A DNA stretch of 5,796 bases from Vulcanimicrobiota bacterium (lineage in GTDB: Bacteria > Vulcanimicrobiota > Vulcanimicrobiia > Vulcanimicrobiales > Vulcanimicrobiaceae): NCBI GenBank assembly GCA_019233165.1, contig JAFAMS010000345.1:1-5796 (forward strand), read 5' to 3'. Below the pieces are notes generated by a model. The model saw nothing but the letters and a program-made list of their open reading frames with translations, made no database searches and was not told the origin of the DNA. Made by a program: the position numbers and the translations under genes. Position 1 is the stretch's first letter; each line of letters starts with the position of its first letter. Below, piece after piece: positions 1-5,796 of the stretch.

Positions 1-694
1 CCGGCAAGTCGTAGCCGCAGGGCGCGACGAGGATCGCGTCCGGATCGGCGGCAGCGATCGCCCCCCACTCGAGCCGGCGCGAGCTCGCGCCGCGGTCGGC
101 GAGCACCGGTTCGCCCCCCGCAAGGTCGACGAGCTCGGCGGTCCAACCCCCGCCGCTCATCGGCGGGTCGGTCCACTCGAGAACGAGAGTCTTAGGACGC
201 TCGAGGTCGCGAGTCCGCCGGGCGAGCGCGGCTGCGCGCGCTTGCAGGAGCTCGAGCAGCCGCCTTCCACGTTCGGCGACGCCCGCGAGGTCGGCGACCG
301 TCCGAATCGTCGCGTAGACGTCGTCGAGCGAGTGCGGCTCGAGTGAAACGATCCGAGGGTCGCCGCTCAGGCGTTTGACGGCTTCGGCGACGATGCGGTA
401 CGAGACGGCGCAGACCGGACAAAGTTCTTGCGTAAGGATCAGGTCCGGCGCAAGCCGCTCGAGCAAGACCGTATCGAGCGCGTAGAGGCTCGAGCCGTCG
501 TGGACGTCGGCTCGCACGTGACGGTCGATCTCGGGAGCGCTCAACCCCGGCGGTAAGTTCGAGCGCGTGACGCGGGGCGTGGTGCGGATCTCCGGCGGAT
601 AATCGCACTCGTGCGTGACGCCGACGAGTTGGTCTTCAAGGCCGAGCGCGCAGCAAATCTCGGTCGCGCTCGGAAGCAGGCTGACGATTCGCAT
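1..694 (-). CDS. Leaderless BtuF-like (cobalamin/Fe-siderophore binding fold) protein, C-terminus cut by window edge
   Basis: The frame reads 231 codons from an ATG at 694 to the left edge with no stop. The N-terminus MRIVSLLPSATEICCALGL is the classic opening of the BtuF/periplasmic-binding (COG0614) family, followed by VGVTHECDYP (residues 24-33), TRSNLPPGLS (43-52), DGSSLYALD (66-74) and APDLILTQELCPVCAVSY (82-99). A second lobe begins near residue 165 with a TLVLEW strand and continues to APCGYDLP at the edge. Known relatives bind cobalamin or iron chelates for ABC import. This one starts directly at the first beta strand, so there is no signal peptide or lipobox, and no permease or ATPase gene is visible. 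Cysteines at 14, 15, 30, 92, 95 and 226 are notable; 92 and 95 form a CxxC. The gene lies 21 bases after the EgtB-like stop, so co-transcription is likely. The family call is firm; the ligand and a transport role are inference. Confidence 0.87.
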   Translation of the reverse strand, partial: MRIVSLLPSATEICCALGLEDQLVGVTHECDYPPEIRTTPRVTRSNLPPGLSAPEIDRHVRADVHDGSSLYALDTVLLERLAPDLILTQELCPVCAVSYRIVAEAVKRLSGDPRIVSLEPHSLDDVYATIRTVADLAGVAERGRRLLELLQARAAALARRTRDLERPKTLVLEWTDPPMSGGGWTAELVDLAGGEPVLADRGASSRRLEWGAIAAADPDAILVAPCGYDLP

Positions 695-715
695 GGCGCT
701 CGGCGAGCGGCTCCT
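695..715 (-). promoter_or_regulatory. Shine-Dalgarno with a possible hairpin spacer before the BtuF-like start
   Basis: On the minus strand, AGGAG (715 to 711) is followed by 16 bases before the ATG at 694, too far for normal initiation. The spacer contains CGCTC-GCC-GAGCG, a perfect 5-bp inverted repeat with a 3-base loop. If it folds, the Shine-Dalgarno and the ATG are left only about three unpaired bases apart across the stem. There is no in-frame ATG, GTG or TTG between the EgtB-like stop and 694. The layout is seen directly; its function is inference, since short GC stems are common in GC-rich DNA. Confidence 0.4.
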
Positions 716-1981
716 TTAGCCGCTCACCGTGCGAAACTTCGCGTACAGGTACGGATAATCGCCGTAAAACCAGTTGCGCAAGCTGCGCCGCACGAGCTCG
801 TAGGCGGTGACGGGCGAAGCGCCTTTGACCACGTAGTGCTTGCCGTCGAAGAAATCGGCCGAGTATTGCGGATAGGAAGCGTGCGGCCTGAATCCCGCAA
901 GCGGTGCGAACGGCGTCGAGGTGTGCTCCCACCCGTTTCCGATCAGTTCGTGCACGCCCCACGCGCTCGCGCCTGCTGGATAGGCTCCGGCCGGTGCGAC
1001 GTCCCACGACTGCCAGCCGAAGTTGCCGTGGCGTGCCGCGGGTTTCTCGTCGCCCCAGGGATAGCGCCGCTCCTCGCCTTGCGGAGTTCCGAAAGCGGCG
1101 CGATGATACTCCGCCTCCGTCATGACGCGCCGTCCGCGCCATGCGGCGTACGACCGAGCCTGTTCGTTGGAAACCCAAACCGGCGCCGAACCGAGCAGCG
1201 GGAACATTCCCCACGCGCCGAGTTGTCGGAAGCCGCCGCGCTCCTCGATCCAAAACGATGGCACGGGGCCCCCGGCCCGGACGAACTCAAGCCACTGCGC
1301 GTTCGTGACCGGGAGGACGTCGCACTCGAACGCGCCGACCGTAAGCGTCGTCTCCTCGAACTCGTTGTCCCAGCCGAACGGTGCCTCGGCGCGGCGCAAA
1401 CCGATCGTCGCGGTTCCGGCTGCGATCTCGACGGTAAGCGGCGCGTTCTCGAGCGGCATCTCCTCGGGCGTGCGGTAACCGGCCGGCGCCGTCTTTCGAT
1501 CGAGCGGCAGGCGGTGGAGGATGTATGCGAAGGTCTCGTGATGCATCGGCTCGTGCTCGAGGATCGTCCACGCGGCGTGCCCTCGATCTTCGAACTCCGC
1601 GGTCGCGAGGGCGTCGAGCACCGCGGCATCGCAGCGCGCGCCGAAGGCTTGCACCACTTCGCGCGACGGCCAACCGTTGCGCGCATGCGCGGCAGCCGCG
1701 GCGGTGTCGGCCGGGTCGATTCCGCGTTCGAAGAGCCGCTCGAACTCGGCGTCGATCGAGGGCCGCCCGAGCGTTTCACGGACGAGTTTGTTGAACGAAA
1801 ACGCGGGGATGTGCCCTTCGTAGAAAACCGGCGGATGCCGCAGCGGGATCCCGCGCATCTCGTACGCGCGCGGATCGACGCGGTCGAAGAGGTCCCGCGA
1901 CTGCGCGCGGTTCGCCCGGTACCACGCGACGAAATGGGCGCGGTCGAGCGGGGTCATCGAGGTCGCGGCGGCAGAAGCCAT
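716..1981 (-). CDS. EgtB-like non-heme iron enzyme (DinB_2 + FGE-sulfatase/SUMF1 domains)
   Basis: The 421-residue protein has the two-part plan of EgtB sulfoxide synthases. An N-terminal DinB_2 helical domain (about 12-160) carries a three-histidine iron site: H57 in EGHIPAF, and H143 and H147 in the HxxxH of LEHEPMHHET. A C-terminal FGE/SUMF1 domain (about 185-418) shows VTNAQWLEF, PVWVSNEQARSYAAW, TEAEYHRAAFG, YPWGDE, GVHELIGNGWEHT and the closing RNW...YAKFRTV. Known relatives use iron and oxygen to join a thiol sulfur (cysteine or gamma-glutamylcysteine) to hercynine; OvoA and SenA are related. The fold and iron site are seen; ergothioneine synthesis is inference because no EgtD methyltransferase is in view. 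The ATG at 1981 is chosen because it lies 19 bases after the previous stop and its length fits the family; an internal ATG at 1957 is possible. The open frame extends upstream to 2122, but that part overlaps the EAL domain and is not family-like. No signal peptide is seen, so it should be cytosolic. Confidence 0.88.
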   Translation of the reverse strand: MASAAATSMTPLDRAHFVAWYRANRAQSRDLFDRVDPRAYEMRGIPLRHPPVFYEGHIPAFSFNKLVRETLGRPSIDAEFERLFERGIDPADTAAAAAHARNGWPSREVVQAFGARCDAAVLDALATAEFEDRGHAAWTILEHEPMHHETFAYILHRLPLDRKTAPAGYRTPEEMPLENAPLTVEIAAGTATIGLRRAEAPFGWDNEFEETTLTVGAFECDVLPVTNAQWLEFVRAGGPVPSFWIEERGGFRQLGAWGMFPLLGSAPVWVSNEQARSYAAWRGRRVMTEAEYHRAAFGTPQGEERRYPWGDEKPAARHGNFGWQSWDVAPAGAYPAGASAWGVHELIGNGWEHTSTPFAPLAGFRPHASYPQYSADFFDGKHYVVKGASPVTAYELVRRSLRNWFYGDYPYLYAKFRTVSG

Positions 1982-2000
1982 GGTCTTTGGGTACCCCCGG
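1982..2000 (-). promoter_or_regulatory. Short intergenic gap with weak ribosome binding site for the EgtB-like gene
   Basis: This 19-base gap separates the GGDEF/EAL stop (TAA, 2003 to 2001) from the ATG at 1981. It holds a GGGGG run (1998 to 1994), 12 bases before the ATG, as the only purine-rich candidate. The run overlaps a small GGGTACCC palindrome (1989-1996). No room exists for a separate promoter or terminator, so expression probably depends on the upstream transcript or on a promoter inside the preceding gene. Confidence 0.35.
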
Positions 2001-3875
2001 TTAGACTGCGGAACCCGCCTCGCTTTGCGCCGGTTGCTTCGCAGCCAGAGCGTCATCGACGAACCGCTCGAACTCCTCCGGTGGGACGGGCCGGGAGTAG
2101 AAGTACCCCTGGACGCGGTCACAGGTGTTCTGGCGGAGGAAGTTGAGCTGGTCCTCGGTCTCGGTCCCCTCGGCGCAGACGTCGAGCCCGAGGTTGTGCG
2201 CCATCGCGATCACCGTGCGCACGATCGTTGCGTCGTCCTGCTCCGTCATGATGTCCCGGACGAACGACTGGTCGATCTTGAGCGTGTCGATCGGGAAGCT
2301 CTTGAGGTAGCCGAGCGAGGAATAGCTGGTCCCGAAATCGTCGAGACAAAAACGGATTCCGACGTCGCGCAGCGTGCGCATGATCTCGGTCGAACGCTCG
2401 GCGTCGTCCATTGCGACCGATTCGGTGATCTCGAATTCCAGCGTCTGAGGATCGAGCCCCGTCGACTCGAGTACGCTGCGCGCTCGCTTGAGCAGGTCCG
2501 TCTCGTGGAATTGTCGCGCCGAAAGGTTGACCGAGACGCGCAGCTCGGGGAGCCCGCGTCGTTGCCACTTGACGAGCTGCTGGCACGCCATCTCCATGAC
2601 GAGCTCGCCGATCAAGACGATGACCGAGCTGCTCTCCGCGTTGGGGATGAAGAGATCCGGCCGGATCAGGCCGAGCTTCGGATGATGCCAACGGACCAGT
2701 GCCTCGATCCCGAAGAGCTTTCCGGTCGCGAGCTCGAACTGCGGCTGATAGTACACGAGGAACTCGCTGCGAGCGAGCGCTTTGCGCAGCGCTTTCTCCT
2801 GTTGCAAGCGCGTCGTCATCGCGGCGTTGAGTACCGGCGTGTAGAATTGAACGAAGTTGCGGCCCTTTTCTTTGGCCCGGTACATCGCCACGTCGGCGTG
2901 TTTTACGAGCGTCTCGGCATCGGTGCCGTCTTCCGGATAGATCGAGACCCCGATGCTGGCGGTGGCGTACTGCTCGTAGCCGCCGATCACGATCGGCGCG
3001 TCGATCGCGGCGCGGAGCGATTCCGCGAAAGCGTCGACTTCCTCGAGGTCGGGTCCACGCTCGAGGAGCACGGCGAACTCGTCGCCGCTCATGCGCGCGA
3101 CCATGCCCCGGTCGCCGACGCGTTCCCGCAGCCGTTCGCCTACCACACTGAGGACGGCGTCGCCGCGACCGTGTCCGAACGTGTCGTTGATCTCTTTGAA
3201 GTGGTCGAGGTCGAGGAAAACGACGGCGAGCCGCCGGCGCTCCCCCGCCGAGACGATCCCGGTCACCGTTTCGCGCAGCCGCTCGACGAACTGCACGCGG
3301 TTCGGGAGGCCCGTCAACGTATCGAAGTACGCGAGCCGCCGCAATCGCTCGCGCGACCGGCGCCGATCGATCGCGCTGCCGATCAACGCGCTGATCAGCT
3401 GAACGAGATCCCTGTCGGTCTCTGAGAACGGCTCTTCGCGCTGCTGCTTCGTCGCGAAGTTCAACGTCCCGACGACGACGCCGCGCACCATGATCGGTGC
3501 GCCGATGTAGGCGACGAATCCTGAAGGTTTCCCGTCGTCGTCTGCGGCGATGTACGGCAAGCCTTGGAGATCGTCGAGCGCGAGCGTCCCCTCCGTGCCC
3601 AGGCCCAGCCGGCACAGGCGTTCGGGGACCGGGGACTCATCGTCGACCGCGCGATCCAACTCGAAAACCGCGCCCGCTTCGCAGCCGACGAGTCTGCATC
3701 CCAGCGCGACGGTCTCCGCGATCTGCTCCTCCGCGGACGCCGCGGTCACCGCGGCCGCGAGGAAAAGCTCGCGAATTCGCTCGGCTTGGCGTTGCACGTC
3801 GCGCTCTGCGCGCGCGACGGCGTCCACCCCCCGCTTGGCGGCAAGGCGCGCGGAGCCCACACCACGACGTTTCAC
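2001..3875 (-). CDS. GAF-GGDEF-EAL cyclic-di-GMP turnover protein
   Basis: The 624-residue protein has a short charged N-terminal helix (about 18-40), a GAF sensor domain (about 36-170), a GGDEF domain (about 178-345) and an EAL domain (about 365-612). The GGDEF core shows DTLTGLPNR, FLDLDHFKEINDTFGHGRGD and SGDEF at 263-267, with S replacing the first G. The I-site position before it reads GDRG rather than RxxD. The EAL domain keeps E391-A-L, N450, E482/E485 in FEITES, D512-D513 in LDDFGTSYSSL, K533, E569 and Q589, the full set expected for metal binding and hydrolysis of cyclic-di-GMP to pGpG. No transmembrane segment or signal peptide is visible, so it is a soluble cytosolic protein sensing an unknown ligand through GAF, where C60, C65 and C88 lie. 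The start is a GTG 12 bases after the amidase stop with no clear Shine-Dalgarno; GTG codons at residues 6, 17 and 27 are alternatives. Phosphodiesterase activity is well supported; cyclase activity is uncertain. Confidence 0.96.
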   Translation of the reverse strand: MKRRGVGSARLAAKRGVDAVARAERDVQRQAERIRELFLAAAVTAASAEEQIAETVALGCRLVGCEAGAVFELDRAVDDESPVPERLCRLGLGTEGTLALDDLQGLPYIAADDDGKPSGFVAYIGAPIMVRGVVVGTLNFATKQQREEPFSETDRDLVQLISALIGSAIDRRRSRERLRRLAYFDTLTGLPNRVQFVERLRETVTGIVSAGERRRLAVVFLDLDHFKEINDTFGHGRGDAVLSVVGERLRERVGDRGMVARMSGDEFAVLLERGPDLEEVDAFAESLRAAIDAPIVIGGYEQYATASIGVSIYPEDGTDAETLVKHADVAMYRAKEKGRNFVQFYTPVLNAAMTTRLQQEKALRKALARSEFLVYYQPQFELATGKLFGIEALVRWHHPKLGLIRPDLFIPNAESSSVIVLIGELVMEMACQQLVKWQRRGLPELRVSVNLSARQFHETDLLKRARSVLESTGLDPQTLEFEITESVAMDDAERSTEIMRTLRDVGIRFCLDDFGTSYSSLGYLKSFPIDTLKIDQSFVRDIMTEQDDATIVRTVIAMAHNLGLDVCAEGTETEDQLNFLRQNTCDRVQGYFYSRPVPPEEFERFVDDALAAKQPAQSEAGSAV

Positions 3876-3887
3876 AGCAATAGGTTG

Positions 3888-5294
3888 TTACTTCACGCCG
3901 CTCGCGGAGACGGCCTCTGCGAGCTTGGGACGCGCGCGATGCCACGACGTCACCGATTGGTAGCGCTCGGCGGCAGCGAACAAGAGATCCTCGCGCCACG
4001 GTGCCGCGATGAGTTGGAACCCCACCGGCATCCCATCGTCTCGGAAGCCGCAGGGAACGCAGATCGCCGGTACGCCTGCAAAGCTCCAAGGGTACGTCAT
4101 GCGCGTGAGAATCTCCGTGGCTTCGAGATTCCGCGTCCCTTCGATGGGGAACGTCGGCCGGCTGACGCCGGGCGTCAGCAGCAGATCTGCGGAGCTCTCG
4201 AAAACGTGCGCGAGCTCACGGCGCCAGCGCATCATGACGCGGAGCGCGTTCGCGAAGCCGACACCGGTGAGCTTTCGCCCGAGCGCGAAGCGCTCGCGGA
4301 CGCCGTCGCTCATCTCGACGGCGGGATCGTCGAGATACGGTTCGTAGACGGCGGTCGCTTCGGCGCGCGCCATCTCCGTCACCGCGCGATACGCTTCGGC
4401 GACGCCCGCAAGCTCGAACTCCACAATGCGTGCTCCGAGTTCGGAGAGCGTTGCGATCGCCGCCCGAATCAAGCCGTCGATCTGCGGATCGATCCCCTCG
4501 AAGAAGAACGGTTCGAGGACTGCGATGCGCAGACCGCGCAGCCCGTCGCCGGAGATCGTCGCGTGCGGCGGCGCCTTCGCGGACCACGGATCGTCGGGAT
4601 CGTACCGCCGCATGATCGCGAAGAGCGCCGACGCATCGGCCGCGCTGCGCGCCATCGGGCCGACCGTGTCGAAGGACGGCGAGAGCGGTTGAACGCCGTG
4701 GTTGCTGACCGCGCCGTGCGTCGGCCGCAGCCCAACGATTCCGCACAGCGCCGCGGGAAGGCGCACCGAGCCGCCGGTGTCCGTGCCGAGCGCGCCGACC
4801 GCGAAGTCGGCGGCGACCGCAATACCGCTCCCGCCGCTCGAGCCGCCGGCGATTCTCGATGGGTCCCACGGATTGCGGCACGCGCCCAGAATCGAGATCG
4901 ACGTCGCACCGAACGCGAACTCGTGCAAACAGGTTTTCCCGAGCACGATCGCGCCCGCTTCGCGCAGTAGCCGAACGACCGTCGCATCGCACTCCGCGAC
5001 GCGGTTCGCGAAGAGCTTCGAGCCGACGCCGCAGCGGACGCCGCCGACGTCGACGTTGTCTTTCACGACGATCGGCAGACCGTCGAGCGGGAGCGGCGAT
5101 TTCTGTGCCCGGGCGGCGTCGACGCGTCGCGCGTCGGCGAGCGCGAGCTCCGGCGTCGTCGTTTCGAGCGCTCGATAGACGTCGTGCCGCTCGATTCGCT
5201 CCAGCATCGCGCGGGCGAGCGTCTCGGCCGAGACCTCGCGGCGCCGCGACGGCTCGTCGACGAGCACGAAAAGGTCGGCCGCGCTCAGGCTAAT
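3888..5294 (-). CDS. Amidase-signature (AS) family amidohydrolase
   Basis: This is a cytosolic hydrolase of carboxylic amides in the GatA/AtzF/FAAH superfamily. The Ser-cisSer-Lys triad is intact: Lys in PIVVKDN, the cis-Ser in the glycine/serine-rich GGSSGGSG, and the nucleophile Ser in GTDTGGSVRLPAA, followed by GLRPTHGAVS and DTVGPMARS. The C-terminal half ends with PWSFAGVPAICVP and GMPVGFQLIA, also typical. At about 468 residues it is full length. No GatB or GatC is visible, so a stand-alone catabolic amidase is likelier than a tRNA amidotransferase; the substrate is unknown. The start is unresolved. Family similarity begins at ISLSAADLF, but no ATG, GTG or TTG lies just before it. I set the start at an ATT at 5294 overlapping the upstream TAG (ATTAG), ten bases after GGGAG. 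Alternatives are a TTG at 5363 (overlapping the dehydrogenase by 74 bases), a CTG at 5288 or a GTG at 5267, which would remove conserved residues. The family call is firm; the start is not. Confidence 0.93.
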   Translation of the reverse strand: MSLSAADLFVLVDEPSRRREVSAETLARAMLERIERHDVYRALETTTPELALADARRVDAARAQKSPLPLDGLPIVVKDNVDVGGVRCGVGSKLFANRVAECDATVVRLLREAGAIVLGKTCLHEFAFGATSISILGACRNPWDPSRIAGGSSGGSGIAVAADFAVGALGTDTGGSVRLPAALCGIVGLRPTHGAVSNHGVQPLSPSFDTVGPMARSAADASALFAIMRRYDPDDPWSAKAPPHATISGDGLRGLRIAVLEPFFFEGIDPQIDGLIRAAIATLSELGARIVEFELAGVAEAYRAVTEMARAEATAVYEPYLDDPAVEMSDGVRERFALGRKLTGVGFANALRVMMRWRRELAHVFESSADLLLTPGVSRPTFPIEGTRNLEATEILTRMTYPWSFAGVPAICVPCGFRDDGMPVGFQLIAAPWREDLLFAAAERYQSVTSWHRARPKLAEAVSASGVK

Positions 5295-5796
5295 GGGCGA
5301 GATACTCCCGCAAGCCGGCGCGTCCGCCTTCGCGTCCGAAACCCGACTCGCGATAGCCGCCAAACGGCGAGCTGGGGTCGAATTGGTTGAACGTGTTACA
5401 CCAAACGACGCCCGCTCGCAGGCGCTGCGCGACGTACATGTTCTTCGAGCCCTTGTCGGTCCAGACGCCGGCGGAGAGACCGTACGGGGTATTGTTCGCT
5501 TTCTCGATCGCTTCGTCGGGCGTTCGGAAGGTGAGAACCGCGAGCACGGGGCCGAAGATCTCTTCGCGCGCGATGCGGAACCCCGGGGCGATCCCCGTGA
5601 AGAACGTCGGTGGGAACCAGAAGCCGCGCTCCGGGACCGCGCACGACGCCTGAACGAGCTCGCCGCCCTCGTCGATCCCGCTTTGAACGAGCTCGCGAAT
5701 CTTTTCGAGCTGCGCCTTCGAGTTGATCGCGCCGATGTCGGTGTTCTTGTCGAGTGGATCGCCGACGCGCAGAACGCCGATCCGTTTGCGTAAGAG
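5290..5796 (-). CDS. NAD(P)-dependent aldehyde dehydrogenase, C-terminal 168 residues
   Basis: The frame is open from the right edge to a TAG at 5292-5290, giving the last third of a roughly 480-residue aldehyde dehydrogenase, which oxidises an aldehyde to the acid with NAD(P)+. Visible landmarks, in order, are RVGDPLDKNTDIGAINS, GFWFPPTFFTG, EEIFGPVLAVLTF (about 5565-5530; in the family this Glu binds the nicotinamide ribose), ANNTPYGLSAGVWT, AGVVWCNTFNQFD and SPFGGYRESGFGREGG, the conserved C-terminal bridging and oligomerisation region. The catalytic Cys and the general-base Glu are upstream, outside the window, so activity cannot be judged. The NTFNQFDPSSPFGGY form differs from the common betaine-aldehyde type WVNCYN, but I cannot assign a substrate. 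Its 3' end touches the amidase start region, implying translational coupling. Confidence 0.95.
   Translation of the reverse strand, partial: LLRKRIGVLRVGDPLDKNTDIGAINSKAQLEKIRELVQSGIDEGGELVQASCAVPERGFWFPPTFFTGIAPGFRIAREEIFGPVLAVLTFRTPDEAIEKANNTPYGLSAGVWTDKGSKNMYVAQRLRAGVVWCNTFNQFDPSSPFGGYRESGFGREGGRAGLREYLAH
5295..5309 (-). promoter_or_regulatory. Candidate Shine-Dalgarno for a non-ATG amidase start
   Basis: GGGAG (5309 to 5305) lies inside the last codons of the aldehyde dehydrogenase and is followed by ten bases and then ATTAG. ATT would be the amidase start and shares bases with the dehydrogenase TAG stop, resembling the common ATGA coupling overlap. GGGAG also encodes conserved-looking dehydrogenase residues, so it may be there by chance. 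ATT starts are rare but documented (infC, pcnB in Escherichia coli). Confidence 0.3.

Noticed and set aside
68..494. Cluster of seven CTCGAG hexamers (68, 176, 200, 251, 338, 458, 489), far denser than in the rest of the window (six more)
   Set aside because: Six of the seven are in-frame CTC GAG codons for Leu-Glu pairs in the BtuF-like protein, so codon choice and composition explain them. Spacing is irregular and there is no longer shared motif.
1989..1996. GGGTACCC palindrome between the EAL stop and EgtB-like start, considered as an operator
   Set aside because: It is only 8 bases, occurs once, and lies where a ribosome binding site is expected. No matching second half-site or promoter is visible.
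1982..2122. N-terminal extension of the EgtB-like protein by 47 residues
   Set aside because: The extra part overlaps the end of the EAL gene, is basic and low in complexity, and family similarity begins only around residue 12 after the ATG at 1981.
611..2146. A 511-codon plus-strand open frame antisense to the EgtB-like gene, with similar long plus-strand frames at 1980-3425 and 3564-4970
   Set aside because: They are Arg-rich, match no family I recognise and lie exactly opposite genes with clear conserved motifs. Long antisense frames are expected in GC-rich coding DNA.
2119..3615. A 498-codon minus-strand frame inside the GGDEF/EAL gene
   Set aside because: Its product is low-complexity Arg/Ala-rich, while the other frame carries intact GAF, GGDEF and EAL motifs.
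3888..5294. GatA subunit of the tRNA amidotransferase
   Set aside because: The signature is shared by all amidase-signature enzymes and no gatB or gatC is present in the window, so a stand-alone amidase is the safer call.

Overview
The window is a compact stretch of a GC-rich bacterial chromosome. All five genes I can support lie on the minus strand, and gaps between them are only about 12 to 21 bases or a short overlap. The usual signs of real coding at high GC (conserved family motifs in one frame, long meaningless open frames in the others) are clear throughout. I see no RNA gene, insertion sequence, CRISPR array, phage gene or long non-coding region. The organism cannot be named from the sequence. 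The gene styles fit a free-living soil-type bacterium from a GC-rich lineage (for example Eremiobacterota/Vulcanimicrobiota, Acidobacteriota or Actinobacteriota), and this is only a guess.

Transcription would run from high to low coordinates. First is the C-terminal 168 residues of an NAD(P)-dependent aldehyde dehydrogenase, whose start lies beyond base 5796. Next comes an amidase-signature hydrolase with an intact Ser-cisSer-Lys triad; its start is unclear and may overlap the dehydrogenase stop. Third is a GAF-GGDEF-EAL protein for cyclic-di-GMP turnover, with an SGDEF motif, no recognisable inhibitory I-site and a complete EAL active site. Fourth is a DinB_2 plus FGE-sulfatase protein of the EgtB family (non-heme iron sulfoxide synthase type) with a full three-histidine iron site. 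Last is a leaderless BtuF-like substrate-binding-fold protein with several cysteines, cut off by the left edge.

The spacing suggests one transcript or a few overlapping ones, but the genes do not form an obvious single pathway. The dehydrogenase and amidase could act together in catabolism of an aldehyde/amide compound. The EgtB-like and BtuF-like genes may form a second pair, 21 bases apart. The cyclic-di-GMP gene sits between these pairs. I did not find a clear-cut new system. The points most worth a second look are the altered substrate-pocket region of the EgtB-like enzyme with no methyltransferase in view, the cysteine-rich leaderless BtuF-like protein, the loss of the I-site in the cyclic-di-GMP enzyme, and three unusual translation-start arrangements.
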